A DNA stretch of 64,000 nt from Persicaria tinctoria. Its lineage: Eukaryota; Streptophyta; Magnoliopsida; Caryophyllales; Polygonaceae. A program made the position numbers and the translations under genes. The DNA lies in NCBI GenBank assembly GCA_037127255.1, contig JBANSL010000013.1:78735688-78799687 (forward strand), read 5' to 3'. Of this stretch, positions 48,101 through 59,730 are shown piece after piece. The stretch's first letter is position 1; every line of letters starts with the position of its first letter. A model generated the notes under the pieces. That model saw only the letters and a program-made list of their open reading frames with translations, searched no databases and was not told where the DNA came from.

Positions 48101-51100
48101 TTTCTCTTTTAAGGCACCACGCTAGATTTGAAACCCTAGAGGAGTATTTACATTCACAGCCGACTTCTCTACCCAGTTGCTTCTTAATTTCTCCTCCGCG
48201 CTCTCCGTCTCTCACTCTCGACGACCGCCCGCTCTCCGTCTCTCACTCCCGACGACCGCCCGCTCTCCGTCTCTCACTCCCGACGACCGCCATTGAAGGC
48301 CAGGCTCGAGGTCTCGGCCTCTACACTCCCGTGGACACACCCTCGTCTTCCCCTTTCCATCTCTCTCCTACTCTCCGTCTCTCACTCCCGACGACCGCCA
48401 TTGAAGGCCAGGCTCGATCTCTCGGCCTCTCCACTCCCGTGGACGCACCCTCGTCTTCCCCTTTCCATCTCTCTCCTTGCACCCTTCTCGTTCCCTTTAC
48501 ATCAAGCTTCGCCCCGCCCGACCTCGCTTCGTATGAGAATCGAAGAAGACGACATTGTGGCTGGAGATGAAACTTCGGTGTTGGCGCCGCCTGTCTGAAA
48601 ACCCCCTAATTGGAAACCCTAGCAGCCGCCCCTCCCTGGCTTCCTTTCATTCTTCACTCCCTCTGTTTTTAGATATGGGTTGACTTCTCAATCCGTTGTC
48701 AAATTTGCTTCTCCTTCAACCTCCCCGTGCTGTCTCTCAATCCCGACAACCACCATTGAATTCCAGGCTCGAGCTCTCGGCCTCTCCACTCTCGTGGACG
48801 CACCCTCGTCTTCCCCTTTCATAACGGTTCGTGTCTGATAACACGGGTATCCGACACGGATCCGGTTAGCCTAACCGTGTCGGATACCCGGTTCATAACG
48901 GTTCGTGCACGGTTCGGCCTATTTATGCTAAACGGTTTCGGGTACCCGACACGGTTAACCAGTTCGTGTCGGGTACCCGGTTATGCACATCCCTACCCTC
49001 CGGTCTCAGAGGAAAAAAAATGTGTATTTTTAAAAATAATAATTGAAGGTTTTTTTTTGTACAGTAGGAAATAATAAGGAAGTCTTTACAGAGAAAGATC
49101 ATCCTTGATCATCCTTGCGAATGATGGTAGCTAGTTCCCTATTCAAAGGGAAGTTACATAAGTTACATATAGAATCACATCTAGCAATGAAGTCAGCTGT
49201 TGAATTAGCCTCTCTAAAGCAATGGCTGAAAGTTGTTGATGTGAATGTTGTGCGAAGTCTTCCGATCTTCTCAATAACTCTAAGGATCTCCCATAGAATC
49301 ATGACTTGGTCATTGATTGCCTTGACCAACGTAAGACTGTCTCCTTCGATTATCACTTGCGTCCAACCTCTTCGATGGGCTAGTTCTAACCCCAAACAAA
49401 AAGCAAGGGATTCAGTTAAGACTACTGATCCCTTTGGTACCTGTCTGTTGAGAATCTCAATTACTTTTCCATTCCAATCCCTAGCTATACATCCTACTTT
49501 GCATTCTCCATTTTTGTTAACCGATCCATCAACATTTATTTTGTAGACATTCCTCGGTGGCTTCTTCCATTTGATATTCCTTCCTTGCCTTTGTATTTTA
49601 TTGGGCGGTTTTATATTTCCCCCATCTTTCCAGTTCTTTATATTATCCAAGGTTTGTTGTATTATGTGATGGGTAGTGCTACTACTATCATTTATATTGC
49701 AATTCCTAAAAATAATATTATTCCTAGATTCCCAGATGTTTTGCCATAGAAAAGATAGATCGTTAAAATTCTGGTTGTTATTTTTTATTTGTTTAACATC
49801 TAGAGTACTAGTAACAGAATTCAGATAGTTAAAAAGAGTTTTCCCTGTCTTGGCCTCATAGCTTTCGTAAATTGGCAGTTTTGAAAAAGGTGTAAGGAGT
49901 CCTCATCTTCCTGGTTGCACAAGCAACATTGGGAAGGGACCCTGTTAAAGTATTTGTTTAGTCGTAACTTTGTAGGTAGTGCATCCACTACTATTTTCCA
50001 AATGAAGTTACGAATCCTGGGAGGGACATCAAGGTTCCAAATCCACTCATGATTGTTATTAGTGGTTGCATTAACAGAAGTTTGGTTTCGAGTCGAGTTA
50101 GTCTTAAAATTTCCATCCTTGTTATATTTCCAAATTAGTCTATCTTTGGCATCCCAAGTCGGAATGTCAATTGCTAGGATTTGATTGACCACTTGCGCAG
50201 GGAACATCTGAATTAGAAGTAGTTCATTCCATTTTTTGTTGGGTAAGATAAGATTATCAACATTCATCTTAGGATCATGGTTATCTTGGAAAGGTTTAAG
50301 TGAGGTGTTCTCTATCCAGTTATCGTCCCAAATGTTGATATTTTGTCCATTCCCAATGATCCAAAGTAAGCCTTGTTGGAATTGATCATTCAATTGGATT
50401 AGTCTTCCAAATTGCCAGGACGTGTTGTGGATATTCAACTCCGGTTTGTTCCTTGTTAAGTTATATTTTTCCGTCACAATCTTTACCCATATGTTGTCTG
50501 GTTGGGTGTGGATTTTCCAAAGAAGCTTTTGTTGGAGATTGATATTCCTTTCTTCTGCTAATTTTATACCCAAACCACCTTGACTTTTTGGTGAACAAAT
50601 CTTTTCCCAACTAATAAGAGGAGTATATCTTTCAGTTCTTAGTTTGTTCCAAAAGAAATCCTTATGAATTTGGTCTATTTGTTGTAATATTCCTTTTGGT
50701 AGTAAGAAGTTTTGAATCAAATAGTTTGTTTTAGAGCTTAAATTTGCTTGAATGAGAGTAGTTCTACCTGCTAGGGATAACGTAGAGGCTTTCCATTTAG
50801 AGAGTTGTTTATTCAGGTTCTGTATTGCCTCTTCAAACACACAATTTTTAACTCTTCCATTTACTATAGGAATACCTAGATATTTTTCCATTCCTTGGGC
50901 TATGGGGATATTCATACTTTGTGCTAGCAACTTAACAAGATTTTGATTTACATTTTTTGATAATTGAATCGAGCTTTTGTGGTAGTTGATTGTTAATCCT
51001 GAGAGATTTGAGAAATTGTTTAGTGTGTTTTTAATTGTATCAAGGCTAACATGTGAAGCTTTAGCAAATATTAGGGTATCATCTGCAAATGTCAACAATG

Positions 51101-54100
51101 GTATCGGAGTACCATGTTGTTTTAGTTTTATACCTACTAATGCATCATCATGTTGTGCTTCTGCTATGAGTTCTCTTGCTAATCCTTCCATCACTATAAC
51201 AAATATGTAAGGAGCAAGGGGATTCCCTTGTCGGATGCCTCTCTCTGGTTTAAACTTGTTACCAGGTGAATTGTTTACAAGAACAGAGAAGGTGGTTGTT
51301 GTGATACATTTCATAACCCATGAAATCCATTCCTCATGAAAACCAAATTTTGACAGAACTGCTTGAATGTAGTTCCAGTTGATCTTATCATAGGCCTTTT
51401 CCATATCTAACTTTAGAGCCATCCAACCTTTCTTTCCTTTTTGTCTATGGAAAGTGTGAAATAATTCATGAGCTATTAAGGTATTATCTTGAATGGATCT
51501 TCCTTCTACAAAAGCACCTTGGAAGGGGTTAATGATCATAGGTAAAATATGTTTAAGTCTATTAGCTAGGATTTTTGCGATGACTTTGTAAATAGTGTTA
51601 CAAAGACTAATAGGTCTGTAATGGTTGATAGTTTCAGGGTTTTCAATTTTCGGGATTAAGGCTATGAAAGTTTGGTTAATTTCAGAAAGAATAGAGCCTG
51701 AGTGGAAGAAAGCTTTAACAGTTTTACATACTGAGTCTCCAACAATTTTCCAGTATTTTGAGTAAAATTCTGGTGGGAATCCATCCGGACCTGGTGTTTT
51801 GTCTTCTGCCATATTGAAGACTACCTCTTTAATTTCTTTATTACTAGGTTGCTTTATAAGGTCAAGGTTCTGTTGGGGGGTAATTTCTTGATCAATGAAG
51901 CAAATATTATTGGGATTAATATTTGATTTGTTTGGGTTCTGAAATCTTTCAGCCATCTCCGAGGTAATTTTCTTCTTTATTTCATCCTTGTTTGTGATTA
52001 TTTGATCATCCTTTGTCTTGAAAATTTTTGTTGTTGATTTGAAATTTCTTATTTTAACAAAGGATTGATAATATTTAGTGTTCTTGTCTGCTAGTTGAAC
52101 ATGTCTTATTTTAGCCCTCCGTTTCCAAAACTTGTGACTAAAATCAAGAATGTGGGTTCTTTTATTTTCGAGCCTTAACAGTTTCTGGGCATCCCTTGCC
52201 GAGAGGGTACCCCAGGGAAGGGACTGTTGCAGCTCCTTAATCTGATCCTCAAGCTTTTTTAACTGTCTAAGAAGGTTGTTATTATGTGATTTGCACCAGT
52301 TTTTAGTGTTATTTTTTAAAAGCTTCTGCTTTTGCATAAGTTTAAAACCAAAGGATCCAGAAAATTTGTTTTTCCATACTTGCGCTACCATTTGCTCATA
52401 CACCTTATACGTAGTCCAAGCCATCTCAAAGCGAAAGGGAGAGCCCTTTTCCTTTGAAGTTGAACCAAGTTTAGTAGTAATAAGGAAGTGGTCAGAAGAC
52501 ATAAACGGATGGTGGTGCATAGATAGCTCTTTGAATTTTGAAAGGATATCTTGATGGACAAGTCCCCTATCCAATCTTTCATAAGTATTATCTAAAATTC
52601 CTGCATTCTTTCTCCAAGTAAAGGGTGAGCCTTTGAACGGGATTGTCTGAAGGTTGAGTTCTTGTTTAACCTCTTGCAGTCTTCTGAATCTATTAATTGA
52701 TGGATAGATGCCTCCTACCTTCTCTGTATCATTCTCTATGTCATTTAAATCTCCAATGATCAGGACTGGAAGCATGTGTTTGTGCACTTTAGTATAAACT
52801 TCTTCCCAAAATCCAGTTTTCTTTGACTCAACACTAGGAGCACAAACAAACATTATAGCTAGGTTTAAATCTTGTATAGCAAGCTCACTCATAAAAATTC
52901 TGTCAGATTGTTCTATAATGCTTTCTTTACAAATTATGCTATCTTGTTTGGTGAGAATTCAAATGCCACCCTTAGTTCCAGAGGCTGGAATGGAGAAGCA
53001 GCAGTGGAAACCAGTACCTTTCAGTTGACTGTCAAGAGGTGGGAGGACAGATTCTGTTAATGCTAAAATATCAAGTTTGTTTCTCATTCTTGCTTGCTTG
53101 ATTTCTTGCCATAGTAATGGCCTTCTAGAACCTCTTATATTCCAATAACCGATATTAATCATGATCATCTTTGAAGTCTTGCCTTCCGGCTCGTATAGTT
53201 CATTGATGTTTGCTAGGATGTTTGCAATGGTTTGAAGCCCGGTAGCCACACCAGGTGTATGTCTGTAGGCATTTCTTCTGATTTCTATTTGAGTGTTTGG
53301 TATGGTCCTGGTCTATGGCAATATACTGAATTGTTTTATGGCAAAAAATAAATTTACCATAAGCACAATTAGCATATCTCCCATACTGATATTCCCCATT
53401 ATTTTGGATCCCTTTCCAAGAAAGGATAAAAGGTTTGTGCAAATTTTGTTCGAAGGTTTAGGATAGAGTTTTGTTTCCTCCCCAGTCACCACATTCATAT
53501 CAAGAATATGCATGGGACTCAGTTTGGATAGGATGGAGAGATGAGTATACCTTGTGACATACGTGGCCTTAGGCACCACACCGAGACAACAAGACCAGAT
53601 GAATAAAAGGAACTTAATCTGCAGAAAAAAACAACAACACGACCAAACCAAGGGGAAGACAGAAAGCAAAACACAAGACTGTAAGAATTCATAATTTTAG
53701 GATTAATCATATAGTTGCAGTTATAGCTGCAGTTCTTGATAAGATGCAAAGTCCAAATAACAACAATACAAAGCTGGGCAATCCTAGTAAGGCTTAAGTG
53801 GAATTGACAAACAACATAATCATAGGAGTAGTACTTGAAATCAGCAGCAAAAAGTAAGTAGATATTCCATTTAAAGTAGACATGGTTGCGGTTATTTAGA
53901 GTAATAATGGATGTGACCAGCTCACAATCAAACTGATTCATGTAGGTATAGTTAGACCCATAGATGTTGATCTCAAAGTTCCAACTAGAATTTATTCCAA
54001 ATTCAATTTTAGACAGGTCCCAGACAACCCACACCAGAAGCATTTGCCTTTTAAACTTAGGGCTCGTTTGTTTAGATAACTAGGGAAAGGAAATGTAAGG

Positions 54101-57100
54101 TATTAAATTTTACACATAAAATGTATATGATCACCAATTTTTGTGAGCTTGGAGGAGAGGATGGGGAGGAATATTAGCCCATCCTAGAGGTACTAGTTAC
54201 CCCTCAAAATTAGGGAATAGAAGGGTAACACATTTGTATGAAAAATGGGAGAAGGAGGGGAATGATTAAAATAGTGATTAATGAATCTTAACTTAATTAT
54301 GGACTATATTCATGAGGGTAATCATTACTTTTCCCTACCAAAAAACAAACGGGGGCTTAATTATCTTGAGAAAATGATAGAGACCATATCTAGGTTGCCA
54401 AAAACCAGTACTCTCAACAACCATCATAGGATTATCAAGATTAAAATTAAGATTAAAATAGGTCTCATTAATATTTTTAAAGATCATATATATGGACTGC
54501 AATAGAATGTGCCTAGTTTTGCAGTTTGTATCTTCACCTAGAGGTCGGTCACAAGAGGTGAAAACCTCCCACAACCGGCTTGTTATCGATACGGTTTGGA
54601 TGACAGAAAATCCGCCTGTCTCAAAATCAAGTTGCGGAAATCCGTGCACTTGGTTTGTTGAGTTGAGAGATCTCATTGCATGCTAATCTTTGAGCCTGAA
54701 AAGGGGTAAAATCGAACCCAAACTATTCGAAATAGTAGTTTTTAGATCTACTGGGTTTGAAGTGAGATTTAGGGTTGGAATTTTTGGGTTTGTACAATTT
54801 TTTTTAAGAGTTGAAGGTGTTTGAGAAGTACCTGGTGTCGGTCTGAGATTTGAGAGTTGTTTGAAAGGCACGAAGACGTCGCCGAGCCAACTGGGGGCGA
54901 CGGGGAGTAAACGCACCCAAGGGAGAAGGAGGCCCGAACCCAGCCACCAAGGAGAGACAGGAACAGGGCGTAGGACCGCCGATCGCCACCGCCACCTTAG
55001 ACCCGCAATAGCCACAGAACCACCCGGGACCAGCACCACCAGCCTCCAAACGGAGGTCTCTTTTTCCTTTTCTTGAAGTTTCTAACTCCTCTATTGATTT
55101 TTGCCCCCTTTATTTTCCTCTTTTTGAGAAGATGAAGGTTGATGCATGTGGATTTTGGGGCATCTTTAATTCTTGGAAATTGGATGAGGAAGGGTGTTGA
55201 TTTTGTTCGGATTTTGAGGGTGGGATCCGGACTGGTGAAGGAATCATGGGAGCAAGGGGTTGTGGCGGTAGTGTTTAGGGTTTTCAGAGAAAAGGTGGCG
55301 GCGGCGTTTGGAGATGGATGGAGAAGAGTGTTTTGGAGAAAGAGAGTGTTTTCCATCTATAGCTAGAATTACAAAATATGGGGTAATGGGTGAGAATTTG
55401 AATGATGTTGTCTTGAATTTAAATTCCGGTAACTTTATTTTGTGGATTTTTTTTATCTCTCTTAGCTTTTTAAACTTAAAATAGCTATTTAAATCAAATA
55501 TTTAATGTTTTTCTAATTATTCTTTACAATATATATAGACAACAAATCATATGTACACAAACCTTATGGTATATTTTGTTAATAAATCTGGACCATTGAA
55601 TTAAGAAGATCAACGGATGAGATTAAAAGTAAATTTCGATTATTCGGTGATATTTTGTGATTATTCAGTGTAATGAAATTATTCGGTTGTATTGGAAGAT
55701 TATTTTTTAGGATAGAATTTATATTTTTTGTACACTCTTTATACATACGAATAATTACATATTTATAGGCGAATAATCATGTGAAAACAGATAAATAATT
55801 TTTATGTACACGATAAGGTCTATGTACACCGTAAGGACTGTGTACACCCGGAACTGACCTCTATATAGATAACACGCGCGCGCACACACATACACACATA
55901 CATATTAAAATCTGACAATAAAGTTGAGACCCCCTCGATTTTTTTTGACTTCGTTCCTGTCTATGATTGATCGATCCATTCAGGAGCGGAGCTAGGGGGT
56001 GCTCAAGCACCCCCTAGCGGAAAAAAAATACATTTTTTTTGCATATATTTAGTATTTTTAAGGTAATATAAAATCTTTAAATGATAATTGAGACAAGAGT
56101 GTTATTTAGGTCAAGTGGTAAGGAAAGGAAGGAGAGAAGGAGAATCAAATGTCTTGGTTCAAATCTCAATTCTTTCAATTTTCATTTGTTTTACTATATT
56201 ATTAATTCTTTTTTATTTCTCTTTATATTTTTTTGTTTCTATCAACTATTTCATTTAAAAATGTCATATTTATGTTTAAATTATACATTTAATATTTTCT
56301 TTCAATATTGTTTTAAAAGTAATTTTTCGTGATTTTTTTCTATATTTTTTGTTTATCTTCTATTTTTTAAATTAAATAATCATTAAAAATCACAATTTTA
56401 GTGCTTTTTTAATATTTTTTAAAAAAATTTCTTAATAATGAGTATACACAAACAAAAAAAAAATTTAACGAAATTTTTTAGCACCCCCTCAATCAAATCC
56501 TGACTCTGCCACTGGATCCATTTCCAAATCTCTGCATAAAAATCTTTTAACTGGACATTAAAACACTTGAACAGGGAAGAGGAATAAACAACCCGTTGCT
56601 GTTTTAGTTGTTGTACCAGTTGTGGTGGTGTTGCTTCTCTCCCTAATTGGCAGCTTTTGGGTGTATAAGAGATCTAGACATCATGATTACGATGGTATGT
56701 ATCTAAAATTGTAGCATTTCTTTAATTTCGTCACATTTGATTTAAGTTGATACATTAATTTAAAGTGAAGATACAACAAAGTTTGTTATTTAATTTGATG
56801 TTACAGATCACGTGACTGGGATAGAAAATGCCGAATCCTTGCAATTCGACATTAGCACGATAAGAACGGCTACTAATAACTTCTCTGATGCTTCAAAGCT
56901 CGGTGAAGGCGGATTTGGTTGTGTCTACAAGGTAATAAACCCAATTTTAAATTTCGCATTCATGTTGATTGTGCCATATAGATATAGTTATCATACAATG
57001 TTTAAATTTGTAGGGGATGCTTCAAAGCGGACAAGAAATTGCAGTAAAGAGACTCTATCAAAAGACTAATCAACAAGGAGTCGAAGAGTTTAAGACTGAA

Positions 57101-58420
57101 GTTCTCGTAGTGGCAAAACTACAACATAGGAATCTAGTAAAATTGTTAGGGTATTGTCTCACTGGACGAGAGAAACTACTTATCTTTGAGCTCTTACCTA
57201 ATGCAAGTTTGGACCATTTTTTTAACGGTAAGTAAAATCTTATTGTTATTATATATTAATAGCTTTTCAGACGCTTAATATTAAAGTGTTGTTCCACTAT
57301 ATATGCTAAGCTTTGATGATTTGGTGGTGAAAATTGCAGATCCAGTCAAATGTGCAAGTTTGGATTGGACGACAAGATATAAGATCATTGTTGGAGTTGC
57401 AAGAGGACTTCTATACCTTCATGAGGAATCTCGACTCAAAATTATTCATCGAGATCTTAAGCCTCACAACATCTTATTAGATGAGGCCATGAATGCAAAG
57501 ATAGTTGATTTCGGGCTCGCCAAATCCTTCAACCTTGATCAATCTATGGCCAATACGCAAAATATCGTTGGAACATAGTACGGTATTCTCTAATTTTGTT
57601 TTGGGGAGGATTTTCTATGAAGTTATGATAACCAAAGAGTACGTGTTAATTGTGTTGAGAGGTTATGTTTATTCCACATCGATTATACAAATTTATAGCA
57701 TACATAAAAAATGCATGTTCAACTTAATAGTTACATCACTAACTTATGTGTTTGACTTGTGCACACGACCCCGAGTAAATAAATTAATTTAAGACAATAC
57801 ATAAATATTACATTAGTCATAGTTCCAAAGTGCACTACTATAATGTTTTGGCACTAATACCGAAATGAATGTATGCAGTGGATATATGTCTCCAGAATAC
57901 GCAATGACCGGTCACTTCTCAACTAAATCGGATATCTACAGTTTCGGGGTGATTGTTTTAGAGATAGTCACCGGCAAGAGAAACATCATACAAGAGAATC
58001 AACCTAGCTTATTTTATTATGTAAGTTTCACATTCATCGTGGTGTTCTATCTCAACCTTTCCTATAAATCATATATTTCTTACACGAAAAATTAATAATG
58101 TGAAAATATTAATGTAGGTTTGGAATCTATGGAATGAAGAAAATGCATTGGACATGGTTGATCCAACATTATTGAACAATTATTCAACTGAGGAGGTAAT
58201 GAGGTGCATTCAAATCGGTTTGTTATGCATCCAAGAAGAACCAGGATCGAGACCAACCATGGCAAAAATTGCCTCAACTCTAAATGGTCATTCCACACAT
58301 TTCCCAAATCCATCACCTCCAATGATCTTCAGTTTCACCGAAGATGGTTCCGGAATCAAATATAGTTCTACATTAACAACAAAAGGAAGTACAGGACATA
58401 ATAGACCAAAGACAAGTTGA
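43188..58420 (+). CDS. Cysteine-rich receptor-like kinase (CRK), complete, with a 12.6-kb first intron
   Basis: A plant receptor-like kinase of the DUF26/CRK family, expected at the plasma membrane with an apoplastic sensor and cytosolic Ser/Thr kinase. Exons are 43188-43974, 56575-56694, 56807-56931, 57014-57227, 57340-57577, 57879-58020 and 58118-58420. All introns are GT-AG, phases match, and the product is 642 residues, normal for the family. In order: signal peptide (about 7-30); two DUF26 domains, each with C-x8-C-x2-C (Cys94/103/106 and Cys201/210/213); transmembrane helix (about 269-291); kinase with GEGGFG (334-339), Lys355, HRD (Asp453) and DFG (471-473). No catalytic residue is missing. 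ATG 43206 is an alternative start. Intron 1 is full of transposons. The last exon stops 15 codons earlier than its paralogue at 1-1144. The exon join across intron 1 is inferred from phase, order and family structure. Confidence 0.85.
44160..45060 (-). mobile_element. Helitron-like element in CRK intron 1
   Basis: The left edge TCTTATTACCCGTGATTGCGCGG is a slightly decayed 3' hairpin end. The right edge CAACCCCTCTGTTTAGTATTATA is the 5' terminus. About 900 bp, no gene. It is followed by a (TA)n tract. Confidence 0.6.
45059..45138. repeat. (TA)n microsatellite
   Basis: About 39 TA units between the Helitron-like 5' terminus and the MULE-like element. Confidence 0.97.
45650..45790. repeat. 21-bp minisatellite (TGTGCAACTGTGGAGTGCATT)n
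   Basis: About six units with few changes. The array decays on both sides into looser TTGTGCAAAT motifs (45430-45900). Frames read through it on both strands because 21 is a multiple of three, but nothing suggests coding. Confidence 0.92.
46168..46239 (-). ncRNA. tRNA-like sequence / tRNA pseudogene
   Basis: 72 nt on the minus strand. The acceptor stem AGCCTAT/ATAGGTT pairs over 7 bp with one G-U. The D arm is GCTC-AATTGGTA-GAGC. The T arm is GTGGG-TTCAAAT-CCCAC. Discriminator A. A-box TAGCTCAATTGG and B-box GGTTCAAATCC are intact. The anticodon arm (TGTG-CGTTTG-CACA) has a six-base loop, so no standard anticodon can be assigned. It lies inside the MULE-like element. It may be a tRNA pseudogene or a SINE-like head. 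Confidence 0.55.
46281..46760. repeat. Three tandem 160-bp repeats
   Basis: Units start at 46281, 46441 and 46601 and share cattagctcatgatccataa, aatcaacccaacaacacaac and aaaagccccaaatt. The period is exactly 160. Units 2 and 3 are the most alike. Non-coding. Confidence 0.95.
47748..48995. mobile_element. hAT element in CRK intron 1
   Basis: 1248 bp, TAGGGGTGTGCAGAAAAACC to CGGTTATGCACATCCCTA, with a perfect 8-bp duplication CCCTCCGG (47740-47747 and 48996-49003). Subterminal acacgacacgaaa and cggttcgtgtcgg arrays fill both ends. A repeated GC-rich block (48195-48500, two to three copies of cgtctctcactcccgacgac) and Pol III-like boxes (48001-48012, 48056-48066) lie inside. Related to 16542-17716. 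No transposase. Confidence 0.9.
49050..53249 (-). mobile_element. L1-type LINE with C-terminal RNase H, in CRK intron 1
   Basis: On the minus strand an AP endonuclease, reverse transcriptase, zinc-binding region and plant RNase H follow in order. The element ends in a 9-base A tract (T run at 49050-49058). No ORF1 was recognised upstream of 53249, so it may be 5'-truncated, or ORF1 may be unrecognisable in 53250-54050, where the minus strand shows only frames without LINE motifs. The right edge is therefore uncertain. Transcription is opposite to the CRK gene. Confidence 0.85.
49099..53249 (-). pseudogene. LINE ORF2 (endonuclease-RT-RNase H), nearly intact
   Basis: Endonuclease begins near [20 protein letters not shown], then [11 protein letters not shown]. 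An in-frame TGA (52961-52959) breaks it, and the same frame resumes with GDLNDI and [10 protein letters not shown] carries [45 protein letters not shown] and FADDTLIFA, in a 1023-codon frame (52892-49821). A CxxC...H zinc motif ([15 protein letters not shown]) follows. A frameshift near 49860 leads into RNase H (to 49099; [22 protein letters not shown]). Two lesions only, so it was inactivated recently or is near-active. LINE ORF2 cuts target DNA and copies its own RNA into it. Confidence 0.87.
54060..54356. mobile_element. Harbinger (Tourist-like) MITE, copy 2
   Basis: 297 bp, GGGCTCGTTTGTTTAGATAA to CAAAAAACAAACGGGGGC, between TTA duplications (54057-54059 and 54357-54359). It is the inverted homologue of 6923-7221 along its whole length. 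Confidence 0.88.
54360..55547. other. Unassigned part of CRK intron 1
   Basis: No gene or mobile element recognised. 54480-54690 has a plus-strand frame containing [19 protein letters not shown], which may be a decayed gene piece. 54840-55370 is more GC-rich, with several overlapping low-complexity frames on both strands (for example 55356-54997 minus). It could be native intron, a captured 5' exon or an older element. Confidence 0.4.
55548..55857. mobile_element. Short inverted-terminal element, TGTACAC type
   Basis: The left end gtacacaaaccttatggtat is mirrored by ccgtaaggactgtgtacacc on the right. The interior carries gattattcggtg and cgaataatca motifs, similar to the elements at 24.2-25.4 kb. 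No coding capacity. Target duplication not defined. Confidence 0.5.
55981..56514. mobile_element. hAT MITE next to CRK exon 2
   Basis: 534 bp, CAGGAGCGGAGCTAGG to TGACTCTGCCACTG, flanked by a perfect 8-bp duplication GATCCATT (55973-55980 and 56515-56522). An A-box-like TAGGTCAAGTGG (56107-56118) and B-box-like GGTTCAAATCT (56156-56166) lie inside. It ends only 60 bases before the transmembrane exon's acceptor. Confidence 0.88.
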
Positions 58421-58700
58421 ACTTCGGTCCCTATAACGGAAAATGGTAACTTGCATCCTCGCTAATGGTACTATGTTCTTGATATGTATGCATATGCATG
58501 CTTTCTATTTCTTTGCACTTTTTTTTGGAAAGATTATTTGAATATGTTTTAATAGAAATGATCAAACAGTTCTCTACTATGAGGTTTCGTTGTGACATCT
58601 TCTACATTGTAGCATTCTATCTAATTCACTATAATTATTTCTCTTGTAGTTCTAGCTTTCCGGCCTGTCTATTGATTAGCGTTATAGATATATCTCAATA
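57372..58700 (+). repeat. Segmental duplication, copy 2 (paired with 1-1386)
   Basis: Collinear with 1-1386 across three exons, two introns and the 3' flank. Intron 5 is shorter here by some tens of bases. Confidence 0.85.
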
Positions 58701-59730
58701 GGGGGAGTATCCAGTTCCCTGAAGCTGTCCCACACTTAGCAAGTTGTGAGCAAGCCCTGACACATACTGAACATCCTGCAAGTATTTTTTCACCTCCTTG
58801 CACACTTCTGATTACAATGGTGCCTCTCCCTTCAACTTGAAGCACCTTGTTATCTCCACGCTTGACATTTCCCTTCTTGGATTCGTCAAGATCTCTGAAC
58901 ATACTCCTTGAACTCGACATGTGGTTTGAGCATCCACTGTCCAAGTACCACATACTGCGTGCTGTATCTATGGTGGATGTCAAGGCCATGAATATCATAT
59001 CTTTATGCTTAGATTTTTCTGTAAAATTTGCTCCTTTATGTTCATTTTCTTGCTTCTCCCAACAGTAAGCCTCCTTGTGCCCATCATACTTCTTGCAGTA
59101 ATAACATTTGATGTTACTTCTATGAGAACTAGAGTCATTTCCTTGACCTCTGCTAGACTCCTTCCACTGATCCCTTCCTTGATCACCACCATTGCCTCTT
59201 TCTGAGCCACTGAATTGACCTCTGCCTAATCCTCTTCCACCACGGCCTCTAAATCTCCCTCTGTAGTTGCCTGTTCCTTTATAGCCACCTCTAAAACCAC
59301 CTCTACTTGATGAGCCTTTAGACTTGCCCTTCTGATTCTCATCCTTCACCTGGAAGACTTTTTCTTTCTTCCCCTCACTTGTCCTTCTCAATCTCTCCTC
59401 ATGAGCTTGTAAGGAGCTTGTCAACTCCTCAAACCTGTACACAGACAGATCCTTGGACTCTTCAATGGCTGTAACTACATGATCATATTTCTTTATAAGG
59501 CTTCTCAACACCTTACTCACAACTGCCTCATTTCTCACATTCTCTCCATATGTTCTCATATGTTTAACAATGCCAGACACTCGAGATAGGAACACCTGCA
59601 CTGTCTTCTTCTCCTGCATCATAAGAGTCTCAAACTCTTTTCTTAGTGTCTGCAGCTTGATTGTGACAACCCTCTTGTCACCCACATACTCTTGCTTCAA
59701 TACTTCCCATGCTTCATGAGGTTTGGAACC
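58701..59730 (-). pseudogene. Fragment of a second copia: gag to protease
   Basis: Minus strand from about 59730: HEAWEVLKQEYVGDKRVV (UBN2 gag), a long Arg/Gly-rich stretch (GRFRGRGGRGLGRG), the knuckle CYYCKKYDGHKEAYC, then the protease motif WYLDSGCSNHM. The last part slips frame near 58790 and, in another frame, reads VQYVSGLAHNLLSVGQL, the normal copia continuation. It stops abruptly at 58701, next to the CRK 3' flank. Its N-terminal gag is missing because it is fused to the RNase H of the other copia. Confidence 0.8.

Noticed and set aside
53519..54043. 174-codon minus-strand frame that might be LINE ORF1
   Set aside because: No zinc knuckle, coiled coil or RNA-binding motif is visible. 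The composition is hydrophobic and irregular, and it overlaps another frame.
54683..55356. Open frames of 81-119 codons on the minus strand in CRK intron 1
   Set aside because: Low-complexity composition, mutually overlapping, and no recognised domain or splice context.
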